A DNA stretch of 11,818 bases from Treponema sp. (lineage in GTDB: Bacteria; Spirochaetota; Spirochaetia; Treponematales; Breznakiellaceae), in NCBI GenBank assembly GCA_031281925.1, contig JAITES010000267.1, positions 1 through 11,818 of the forward strand. The letters are read 5' to 3'. The notes under the pieces were generated by a model. That model saw nothing but the letters and a program-made list of their open reading frames with translations, was not told the origin of the DNA and searched no databases. The translations under genes and the position numbers were made by a program. Below are positions 1 through 5,494 of the stretch, piece after piece (the stretch's first letter is position 1; each line of letters opens with the position of its first letter).

Positions 1-235
1 CGGAAACAAGTTCCCGGACAACCCTGTTTTCTTCCTCGCCGGTACATACGCCGCTGAGAATCCCTCCATCGGTACTCACTATCCGCACCCGGCATGTCCC
101 GCCGCCGGGCAGGAACGCGTCAAAGAATTCCCCCGCGGCAAGGCGTCTTACCCGCACAAGGTAATGGTAATCGCTTCCGCTTAAACTGATCCGCCCATCC
201 CTGCCGGGCAGGGCGGGAAGTAAAAAACGCTTCAT
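1..235 (-). CDS. rsmE: RsmE-type 16S rRNA m3U1498 methyltransferase, N-terminal part (cut by window edge)
   Basis: On the minus strand an ATG at 235 opens a frame with no stop up to the window edge, giving 78 complete codons. The start reads MKRFLLPAL, followed by LSGSDYHYLVRVRRL and a glycine-rich FLPGGG turn. This matches the PUA-like N-terminal RNA-binding domain of RsmE (start MRRF, then 'H-HL-VLRL--G', then 'DG-G'). RsmE is a cytoplasmic SPOUT methyltransferase that adds the N3 methyl group to U1498 of 16S rRNA. The SPOUT catalytic domain with its knot would lie beyond the window and cannot be checked. The start codon is 13 nt after the stop of the upstream peptidase gene, with no strong Shine-Dalgarno sequence, which suggests read-through from the same transcript. 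The family call rests on N-terminal pattern only. Confidence 0.8.
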   Translation of the reverse strand, partial: MKRFLLPALPGRDGRISLSGSDYHYLVRVRRLAAGEFFDAFLPGGGTCRVRIVSTDGGILSGVCTGEEENRVVRELVS

Positions 236-248
236 TGACCGACCGAAT

Positions 249-1772
249 TCAGGATGCCAGCGCTTCGTCCTCTCTGGCGGCTTCTTCCTGCAGGGTCTTG
301 AGGGTTTTGGTAGTCTTCATCAGATTGCCAAAGTCGCTGTCCCGGATGATCTTTACCGCTTCTTCCAGTTGGAGATCGTATTCAAGGTCAAAGACCGGGG
401 CGATATTGGTTCTATTCTGCTCATTCCGGATAAGGCGCCGCAGGAGGGAGACATCCAGCTTGTATTCGGCGTTGAGTTCCCTCGCAAAGGCGGTAATATC
501 GGCAGTTCCGGCTCCGGGATTCTTCTCGATATAGGCGGGAATCTTGCGATCCTGAATGAGTTTACCCAGGGACTCGGCGTCGGAATCGGTAAATTCGGGG
601 GTTTTAACTTCCCTGTCCGGAGGGATGCCGATCTTGTCGATGTTTACGTCGCTGGGAGTATAGTAACGGGAAGTGGTGATCTTGAAACCGGACTTGTCCA
701 GGGGATAGACCTGCTGAACGGAGCCCTTGCCGTAGGATTTTTCGCCCACGAGGTATGCCCTTCCCCTGTCCTTGAGCGCTCCGGCGACAATCTCGCTGGC
801 GCTGGCCGAACCCTTGTTTATAAGGACAATAACCGGAATATTGGCCGGCACGAGGGTCGATTTGCGGGCATTGAAAACAGAATTTTCCTGGGGAATCCGG
901 CTTTTCGTGCTTACCACCACTCCGCCGTCCAGGAAAAGGTCGCAGATATTCACGGCGCTGGTTAAAAGCCCGCCGTAGTTATTCCGCAGATCCAGAATGA
1001 GGCTCCTGTAGCCCTTTGAGGCAAATTCGTTGATCGCCTCCCTGGCCCGTTCCACCGTATTGGGCGTAAAGGTGATAAGCCGCAGATACCCGATATCGCT
1101 GCCGATCATGGCGTGTTTGGTGGTGGGCACCTCGATAATCGCCCTGGTAAGGGTGGCCGGGAATTCCAGTTTTTCGCCCCGGCGGATAAGGATCTTTACC
1201 TCGGTACCCGCGGGCCCCCGGAGTTTGGCCACCGCCTGATCCAGAGTCAGCTCCGCGGTACTTTCCCCTTCAATTTCGATGATATAATCCCCCGGATTGA
1301 TCCCTGCCTTCCAGCCGGGAGTGTCCTCCATGGGAGAGGCTACCTCCAGATAGTTCGGCCTGCCGTCCGGATTGGGGATGTTGCTTTTGGAAATATAGAG
1401 CCCCACCCCGCCGAAACTCCCCTGGGTGGTGTCGTTGAGGTCGTTCATCTCCGATTCGGGTATGTATACCGAATAGGGATCCCCCAGAGCGTTGAACATG
1501 CCGTTCATGGCCCCTTCATAGATCTGTTTGGGATCAATCTCTTCTACATAGTGCCTCTGTATGAAGTCGAAAACATTCTGAATGATCTGCATATAACGGC
1601 GGTTTGACTGCTGGGCATCCTGCGCATTAGTGCCCGCCTCTCTGCCCTGAGCCAGCGCCACAGGCGCCGCGGCGCAGGCAAGAGCTATGATCACCGTAGG
1701 GACAATCCAGAGCCAGGGAAGGGTTTTTCCGAGCCCTTTTTTCGGCACGGGGCTGGAAGGAATCTCGTTCAT
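249..1772 (-). CDS. ctpA: S41 family C-terminal processing peptidase (Ctp/Prc-like), membrane-anchored, with PDZ domain
   Basis: This 507-aa protein is a carboxy-terminal processing serine protease acting outside the inner membrane, where the family trims or degrades proteins by their C-termini. Residues about 17-42 form one hydrophobic segment after a short basic N-terminus, so it is an uncleaved anchor or signal peptide. A PDZ domain spans about 108-210, starting near FGGVGLYIS and containing PGDYIIEIEG. The S41 catalytic domain follows. The catalytic pair is visible: Ser324 in GSASASEI and Lys349 in GEKSYGKGSVQ. They are 25 residues apart, as in E. coli Prc (S430/K455), and Gln353 sits where CtpB has its third catalytic residue. 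Residues 400-507 form a charged helical tail with no clear domain. The start is supported by GAGAGG 6 nt upstream. It lies 62 nt after the xylanase gene and 13 nt before rsmE, all in the same direction. Confidence 0.95.
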   Translation of the reverse strand: MNEIPSSPVPKKGLGKTLPWLWIVPTVIIALACAAAPVALAQGREAGTNAQDAQQSNRRYMQIIQNVFDFIQRHYVEEIDPKQIYEGAMNGMFNALGDPYSVYIPESEMNDLNDTTQGSFGGVGLYISKSNIPNPDGRPNYLEVASPMEDTPGWKAGINPGDYIIEIEGESTAELTLDQAVAKLRGPAGTEVKILIRRGEKLEFPATLTRAIIEVPTTKHAMIGSDIGYLRLITFTPNTVERAREAINEFASKGYRSLILDLRNNYGGLLTSAVNICDLFLDGGVVVSTKSRIPQENSVFNARKSTLVPANIPVIVLINKGSASASEIVAGALKDRGRAYLVGEKSYGKGSVQQVYPLDKSGFKITTSRYYTPSDVNIDKIGIPPDREVKTPEFTDSDAESLGKLIQDRKIPAYIEKNPGAGTADITAFARELNAEYKLDVSLLRRLIRNEQNRTNIAPVFDLEYDLQLEEAVKIIRDSDFGNLMKTTKTLKTLQEEAAREDEALAS

Positions 1773-1786
1773 GGTATACCTCTCTT

Positions 1787-1805
1787 GAGCTTGTCAAACA
1801 GGCTC
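1787..1805 (-). repeat. Compact hairpin directly upstream of the peptidase Shine-Dalgarno
   Basis: GAGCTTGTCAAACAGGCTC on the plus strand folds with 8 paired positions (one T-G) around a 3-nt loop. Its left arm, GAGCTTGTC, is identical to the outer arm of the larger repeat at 8249-8287, so this may be a shrunken copy. In the peptidase mRNA the hairpin ends 2 nt before the GAGAGG ribosome site, so it could affect translation or 5' end stability. This is inference. Confidence 0.45.
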
Positions 1806-1834
1806 TATATATAATTATCGGAAAATACCGCTTT

Positions 1835-3082
1835 TCAGGAAAGCCCCAGCTGTAATTCAAGATGCTGCCCGTTGAGACTGAAGGAGGCCCTGATGTCCCG
1901 GCAGGAGATCTCGTAGTCTCCCCGGAAGCCGTAGATCTCAAGATTTCCCTCCGCATCGGTGGAAAATTCGCCCTTTGTCCACCATTCACCCTTTATCTTG
2001 TTCATGAGGGATGTATAGGCCGGCTTGATACTGTTATCGGCACGGAGAAGCCCCGAAGGAGCGTGAAGCCAGCGGCCGTCGGTACTGTCCCAGGTGCTTA
2101 TCGCCTCCACCGCGGGGTGGGCAAAGAGAATTTCGTACATCTCCGTTATCTCCCTGGCCTGCCTTTCCTCGCCCTCCGGCGTGGAGGGCCAGGATTCCAC
2201 CTGCCAGTCGTTAAGATCTACGATATGCGGAGGCATGATGTCCCCCGAGATGATCGTGTTTTCGGTAAAGTGAATGGGCTTGCCGAAGTACGAGTAGCGG
2301 TCAAGGACTGCCAGGAGCTTTTCCTTCCCCCAGTAACCCTGATGCTGATGGGACTGTATGCCTATTACATCGATGGGAATCCCCGCGTTAAGGCAGCCGT
2401 CCACGAGAATTTCATAGCTTGAAGAGGTTTCAAAGTCGTTGAGCAGCAGCACAGCCTGGGGATTGGCCTTCCGCGCCGCGGTAAAGACCTCTTTTATCAT
2501 CCTTACCCGGCCCAGGTCTTTGCAGACTCGGGTCATGGCGTTATCGTACTTGTCAAAGATCGGCATGATTACCACTTCATTGATCACATCCCACTTGTCG
2601 ATAAGCCCTTTGAAAGCGCTTACATCCCGGTCAATCCGGGCAAGCTGCCTGCGGAGAATCTCGGCATTGCTGTACTTCATGAGCCAGGGAGCGCAGACCG
2701 TGTGCCAGCAGAGCGGGTGGCCCTTGGTAACGATGCCTCTTTCGGCATAGTACCGGGCGGCGGCGATGGTTGCCGCTTCCATGGGTTTGCCCTCTTCGCT
2801 CTCGTAACGGCCCCAGTAAAAAGGAAGAGTCGCATAGTTACAGAGATCGAAGATCCTGTCCAGACATTCTTCGATTTTGGCCCGTTCCTGCGGAGAAAGC
2901 GCCTTACCGCCGGGAACCGTTTCTCCGGCCAGGGCAACCGCTTCGAAACCCCCGACGCCGAAGAGAAACTGGTGCCGTTTTTGCTCCAGTTTTACCGTCT
3001 GCCCGGCCAGCGGGCCGCCTCCGGGTTTTGTAAGATGCAGTTTAAGAGCCGATTTACGGTGGGCAAAAGCGTTGGGGTTCAT
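1835..3082 (-). CDS. GH10 endo-1,4-beta-xylanase-like glycoside hydrolase, no signal peptide
   Basis: This 415-aa enzyme belongs to glycoside hydrolase family 10, retaining enzymes that cut beta-1,4-xylan or xylo-oligosaccharides. The TIM-barrel motifs are clear: KGHPLCWH at 120-127, the acid/base Glu169 in KWDVINE, IGIQSHQHQGYW at 240-251, and the nucleophile Glu274 in HFTENT, 105 residues after the acid/base. The closing ISTWDSTDGRWL then GLLRAD (328-349) is also typical. Residues 10-45 form a small beta module seen before the barrel in some GH10 proteins, and 366-415 a small C-terminal beta module. No signal peptide or lipobox is visible, so it is probably cytoplasmic and would work on imported oligosaccharides. 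I chose the ATG at 3082 because AGGAGG lies 5 nt upstream; a longer in-frame start at 3127 has no such site. Substrate could differ from xylan. Confidence 0.9.
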   Translation of the reverse strand: MNPNAFAHRKSALKLHLTKPGGGPLAGQTVKLEQKRHQFLFGVGGFEAVALAGETVPGGKALSPQERAKIEECLDRIFDLCNYATLPFYWGRYESEEGKPMEAATIAAARYYAERGIVTKGHPLCWHTVCAPWLMKYSNAEILRRQLARIDRDVSAFKGLIDKWDVINEVVIMPIFDKYDNAMTRVCKDLGRVRMIKEVFTAARKANPQAVLLLNDFETSSSYEILVDGCLNAGIPIDVIGIQSHQHQGYWGKEKLLAVLDRYSYFGKPIHFTENTIISGDIMPPHIVDLNDWQVESWPSTPEGEERQAREITEMYEILFAHPAVEAISTWDSTDGRWLHAPSGLLRADNSIKPAYTSLMNKIKGEWWTKGEFSTDAEGNLEIYGFRGDYEISCRDIRASFSLNGQHLELQLGLS

Positions 3083-3098
3083 GAAATCCTCCTGAAAA

Positions 3099-3127
3099 AT
3101 GATACAGGAAAGCCGGGAATAGTTCAA
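3099..3127 (-). promoter_or_regulatory. Possible sigma70 promoter for the GH10 gene
   Basis: On the minus strand TTGAAC (3127-3122) and TATCAT (3104-3099) are separated by exactly 17 nt. Transcription would begin near 3092, which would leave only part of the AGGAGG site (3093-3088) in the mRNA. That weakens the call. A promoter further upstream in the AT-rich stretch 3140-3175 is an alternative. Confidence 0.3.
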
Positions 3128-3175
3128 TCATCCGCAATACGGCCGAATTAAACCCTTAAAATTTATTTTACAGAA

Positions 3176-3219
3176 GAGACTGTTCCAAAATCCGGCAGGG
3201 CTCGTAATTTTGGAACAGT
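3176..3219. repeat. Inverted repeat between the regulator and GH10 genes (copy 1 of a dispersed family)
   Basis: ACTGTTCCAAAAT (3179-3191) and ATTTTGGAACAGT (3207-3219) are perfect 13-bp inverted arms around a 15-nt loop. The left side, GAGACTGTTCCAAAA (3176-3190), matches the reverse complement of 8273-8287 at 14 of 15 positions, so this is one copy of a repeat family. It sits 4 nt past the stop of the regulator gene and could end its transcript. No run of T follows the stem, so it is not a classic intrinsic terminator. Confidence 0.7.
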
Positions 3220-3223
3220 AACA

Positions 3224-3562
3224 CTACTTTGTTTGGGTTTCGGATTTCAGCAGTACTTCAATTATTTGATAGATTACATCCTGATACATGGGCGGCAGTA
3301 TCTTGAAAAGAGTTACCAATTTAGTAAACTTTTCATCAGGATTTTGCATGAACATTTCTCCCTTCCCTGTTGTTAGCCATACCTCATTTACTCCGAATTC
3401 GGACACGATAAGTTTGATGAGACGGCCGTTGACCTTGAGTGTGCCGGTTTCTATACCGGCGATATAACTATGGGAAAGGGACAAAATCATGGAAAAATTT
3501 CTCTGCGACAACTCCAAAATTTCCCTCACTTGCTTTATACGCTGATGGATCAACTCACTCAT
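3224..3562 (-). CDS. XRE-type helix-turn-helix regulator, phage-repressor-like
   Basis: A 112-aa DNA-binding protein. Residues 6-60 fit a Cro/CI-type helix-turn-helix: RIKQVREILELSQRNFSMIL, then SHSYIAGIETG as the recognition part, then LIKLIVSEFGVNEVWLTTGK, the usual end of short XRE repressors (GVN--WL-TG-G). Residues 78-108 form a separate amphipathic helical pair, probably for dimerisation. No peptidase or ligand domain is present. The ATG at 3562 is the first start after an in-frame TAG; the ribosome site is weak. The gene is divergent from a 62-aa protein that shares the C-terminal pattern (3680-3868), and a promoter/operator region lies between them. A hand count of 3241-3420 gives 38% GC, against about 61% in two sampled lines of the xylanase gene, which suggests foreign origin. 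The target is unknown; self-control and control of the mini-gene are likely. Confidence 0.85.
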   Translation of the reverse strand: MSELIHQRIKQVREILELSQRNFSMILSLSHSYIAGIETGTLKVNGRLIKLIVSEFGVNEVWLTTGKGEMFMQNPDEKFTKLVTLFKILPPMYQDVIYQIIEVLLKSETQTK

Positions 3563-3599
3563 AATCTAATCATAGTATCGCAATGGTCATTCTTCAAGG

Positions 3600-3628
3600 T
3601 TTATCACTTTAGCCTATTGACATGGCAA
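3600..3628 (-). promoter_or_regulatory. Candidate leftward promoter for the XRE regulator
   Basis: On the minus strand TTGCCA (3628-3623) is 17 nt from GATAAA (3605-3600). Its -35 box lies next to the -35 box of the rightward promoter at 3617-3622, giving back-to-back promoters. The predicted transcript would start near 3593, about 30 nt before the ATG. The -10 box matches consensus at 4 of 6 positions only. Confidence 0.4.
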
Positions 3629-3645
3629 TTTATTGTATATATTAT
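3617..3645 (+). promoter_or_regulatory. Strong sigma70-like promoter for the 62-aa mini-gene
   Basis: TTGACA (3617-3622, perfect -35) is followed after exactly 17 nt by TATTAT (3640-3645, 5 of 6 to the -10 consensus). The mini-gene starts 34 nt after the -10 box. This is the best promoter match I found in the window. Confidence 0.7.
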
Positions 3646-3679
3646 GGTCAATATATGGTCATAAAAAAGGTAAGGATAT

Positions 3680-3868
3680 ATGACAGAAAATGTTAAAATA
3701 GCGAGGTTATGGTACAAATTCCACCGTCTTACCGAAGGACACAAGGAATTGATCATGGAAATATCGGAAATGCTGGTTCGGCAGGCGGACGCCTTTCCGG
3801 AGAAAGACACTGTCAAGGAGCTGCCCGTCAAGGCGGACAGCAAGCGCAGATCATTAAAAAAAATTTAA
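3680..3868 (+). CDS. 62-aa protein resembling the C-terminal helices of the neighbouring XRE regulator, no DNA-binding domain
   Basis: A small protein of unknown function. Residues 6-36 (KIARLWYKFHRLTEG, then HKELIMEISEMLVRQA) align without gaps to residues 78-108 of the divergent XRE regulator: 8 identical positions of 31, with hydrophobic positions largely kept. It lacks any helix-turn-helix. The tail (37-62) is charged and lysine/arginine-rich. A strong promoter precedes it, and AAGG lies 6 nt before the ATG, so it is very likely expressed. The simplest reading is a partner that binds the regulator's dimer interface, or a phage-type early protein that lost or never had its DNA-binding part. 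Homology over 31 residues is weak evidence, and helical C-terminal tails of this kind are common in XRE proteins. It ends 47 nt before the convergent gene at 3916. Confidence 0.65.
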   Translation: MTENVKIARLWYKFHRLTEGHKELIMEISEMLVRQADAFPEKDTVKELPVKADSKRRSLKKI

Positions 3869-3874
3869 TAAGTT

Positions 3875-3886
3875 GAGGCTGTTCCA
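3875..3886. repeat. Half copy of the dispersed GAGRCTGTTCCA repeat
   Basis: GAGGCTGTTCCA is identical to the reverse complement of 8276-8287 and matches 3176-3187 at 11 of 12 positions, in the same orientation as 3176. Only one arm is present. With the copy at 3176 it brackets the regulator/mini-gene pair. Confidence 0.5.
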
Positions 3887-3915
3887 GGGCAGGCGTTAAA
3901 ATACAGGGGGCGGGC

Positions 3916-4593
3916 CTAGCGGTTTTCGCTCCTCTTTCGGGCGGCGGTCAGAAACTGCCGGAGTGCGCTGCTGGTTTCATCATCAATGAGTATGGACATA
4001 AAAAAACGCTGCAGGGGAATTCGCTGCATGACCCGGCTTGCGCCATAGTAGCGGACATAGACCCGGTTGGTCCCCGGAAGGGATTCAAAATACCAGGCGC
4101 CCCGCACATTCTTTACGTTGCCGTCGTCGGCAACATGGCTAAAATCAAGAATCAGGCGGCCGGGTTCATCAACAAGGACGGTAACCGCCTGGCGGAAGTG
4201 CACGGCGTAGGAAACTCCCAGTACCTCAAGGCCCGCCGTCATATCATGGTATACTCTGCCGTTTTCGCGGACAACCTCCATGCCCTTGTTCCGCTTAAAA
4301 ATACGGGGATACGCTTCATAATCCAGAATGGTCTCCCGGAGACTGGACATCGGTATATCGGTGCAGGTATGGAGATCCGCATAGGCGTCTATCCATTTGG
4401 TTTTATCGGCCTCAACTTCCCGGGACACTTCGGTTTTGATAATTACCGCCCTGTTAAAAAGCTTCTCCCAGGTATCTTTCGGCGGAAGGCTGAATTCTTC
4501 CCCGTTCATCTCCGCCGCGGGCAGCGTAAACAGGAAGATCAGCGCCGCATACATCCTGAGGTTTTTGCCTGTCGTCTTCAAAATGGTCTCCAT
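3916..4593 (-). CDS. Exported START-like (SRPBCC superfamily) protein, putative lipid-binding
   Basis: A 225-aa protein with a signal peptide: basic n-region (METILKTTGKNLR), hydrophobic core MYAALIFLFTLP, likely cleavage near PAAEM (residues 26-29). The mature part, about 45-220, fits the START-like/SRPBCC helix-grip fold. LRETILDYEAYPRIFKR is the usual 'V---L-DYE-YP-F' helix, then beta strands (VYHDMTAGLEVLGVSYAVHF), then NVRGAWYFES and a long C-terminal helix 194-220. Such proteins hold lipids, polyketides or quinones in a cavity; the ligand here is unknown. Export suggests periplasmic work. The frame continues upstream to 4965, but that part has no family match and overlaps the SDR gene. 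The ATG at 4593 has GAGG 5 nt upstream. It is divergent from an SDR/sterol-reductase operon, which supports a lipid role by context. Confidence 0.7.
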   Translation of the reverse strand: METILKTTGKNLRMYAALIFLFTLPAAEMNGEEFSLPPKDTWEKLFNRAVIIKTEVSREVEADKTKWIDAYADLHTCTDIPMSSLRETILDYEAYPRIFKRNKGMEVVRENGRVYHDMTAGLEVLGVSYAVHFRQAVTVLVDEPGRLILDFSHVADDGNVKNVRGAWYFESLPGTNRVYVRYYGASRVMQRIPLQRFFMSILIDDETSSALRQFLTAARKRSENR

Positions 4594-4612
4594 GTTCCTC
4601 ATAAACGAATCA

Positions 4613-4628
4613 TACCGGATTTCCGGTA
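4613..4628. promoter_or_regulatory. 16-bp palindrome in the divergent START-like/SDR region, possible operator
   Basis: TACCGGATTTCCGGTA has perfect 7-bp arms around two T. It lies 20 nt before the START-like gene. A minus-strand TATGAT box (4614-4609) overlaps its edge, so a repressor bound here could block that promoter. No matching regulator gene is in the window. Confidence 0.4.
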
Positions 4629-4722
4629 AATTCGTAATATGTTCCGGCCTAATACGAAAACATGAACAGCGGATGATACAGAACTTATAGCCATTCAGCC
4701 GCCATCCATGGTATTGTACACC

Positions 4723-5493
4723 ATGCTGGAAAAGTATGGGCCCTACGCGCTGATTGCCGGTGCATCCGAGGGATTGGGCGCCGCCTATGCCGAGTCTCTG
4801 GCCGGGCGGGGATTTAACCTTGTGCTGCTGGCCAGGAGAAAAGAAAAACTGGAAGCTTTTGCCGCGGAGCTTGGGAAAAAGTATTCGGTGGAGCTTGTTA
4901 CCCATGCGGTGGACATGGGCGATCTTGAGGCGGTAAAGGCTTTTGCCGGTTCCCTGAATGTTCAAATCGGCCTCCTGGTTTACAACGCGGCCTACGCGCC
5001 GGTCGGGCTTTTCAAGGATCTTGAAGAAGAACAGCTTATGCGAATAGCCGCCGTCAATGTGCGGGGGCCTTTGGCGCTTACCCGGCTTGTACTGCCAAAA
5101 ATGATTGAGCGCGGAAAGGGAGGCGTCATACTGATGTCTTCGCTGGCAGGAACGCAGGGCAGTCCCAGGCTTGCAGGTTATGCGGCAAGCAAAGCCTTTA
5201 ACGCCATCCTTGCCGAAGGCTTGTGGGAAGAGCTCAAGCCCTGCGGCATTGATGTGATCGCTTCCTGCGCGGGGGCCATTCTTACACCCGGCTACAATCA
5301 GGCGCAGGCGGCCAGGGCGCCGGGTACTTTAAGTCCCGCTCAAGTGGCGGAAAAAACATTGAAGGCCCTGGGGAAAGGCCCGGTGTTTGTGCCGGGAGGG
5401 ATCAATAAACTGGCCCGTTTCTTTTTGATGCGTCTTGCGCCGCGGAAATTCGCAATTAAAATCATGTCGGCCAATACAAGGAGTTTGAACTAA
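4723..5493 (+). CDS. Short-chain dehydrogenase/reductase (classical SDR)
   Basis: A 256-aa NAD(P)H-dependent oxidoreductase with a Rossmann fold. The dinucleotide motif is GASEGLGAAYA (13-23); LLARRK (35-40) has basic residues after beta-2, which favours NADPH. YNAAYAP (87-93) stands for the usual NNAG. The catalytic set is present: Asn112, Ser140 in MSSLAG, Tyr153 and Lys157 in YAASK, spaced as in FabG. Length is typical. The N-terminus, KYGPYALIAGASEGLGAAYA, resembles SDRs that act on long-chain acyl or steroid-like ketones, but the substrate cannot be read from sequence. I chose the ATG at 4723 because it matches the family start; 4708 is in frame and possible, and neither has a clear ribosome site. 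Only one base separates it from the sterol-reductase-like gene, so the two are surely co-expressed. Confidence 0.9.
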   Translation: MLEKYGPYALIAGASEGLGAAYAESLAGRGFNLVLLARRKEKLEAFAAELGKKYSVELVTHAVDMGDLEAVKAFAGSLNVQIGLLVYNAAYAPVGLFKDLEEEQLMRIAAVNVRGPLALTRLVLPKMIERGKGGVILMSSLAGTQGSPRLAGYAASKAFNAILAEGLWEELKPCGIDVIASCAGAILTPGYNQAQAARAPGTLSPAQVAEKTLKALGKGPVFVPGGINKLARFFLMRLAPRKFAIKIMSANTRSLN

Positions 5494-5494
5494 A

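Larger units (their letters stand above)
3583..3661. promoter_or_regulatory. Three ATGGTCA motifs, candidate operators of the XRE regulator
   Basis: The 7-mer ATGGTCA occurs at 3583-3589, 3644-3650 and 3655-3661, all in the same orientation within the 117-bp divergent region. The last two are 11 bp apart, about one helical turn. The second overlaps the -10 box of the rightward promoter candidate, and the first lies in the leader of the regulator gene. That arrangement fits a repressor controlling both promoters, but binding is inferred. Confidence 0.45.

Noticed and set aside
1113..1607. A 164-aa plus-strand frame opposite the peptidase
   Set aside because: It lies across the PDZ and catalytic region of a clear S41 peptidase, with no motif of its own.
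1792..1797. TTGACA on the minus strand before the peptidase gene
   Set aside because: A -10 box at normal spacing would fall at or inside the start of the coding region, so it cannot drive the gene; it is part of the hairpin at 1787-1805.
4594..4965. N-terminal extension of the START-like gene to an ATG at 4965
   Set aside because: The extra 124 residues have no family match, would precede an internal signal peptide and overlap the SDR start. The ATG at 4593 has a ribosome site and a signal peptide right after it.
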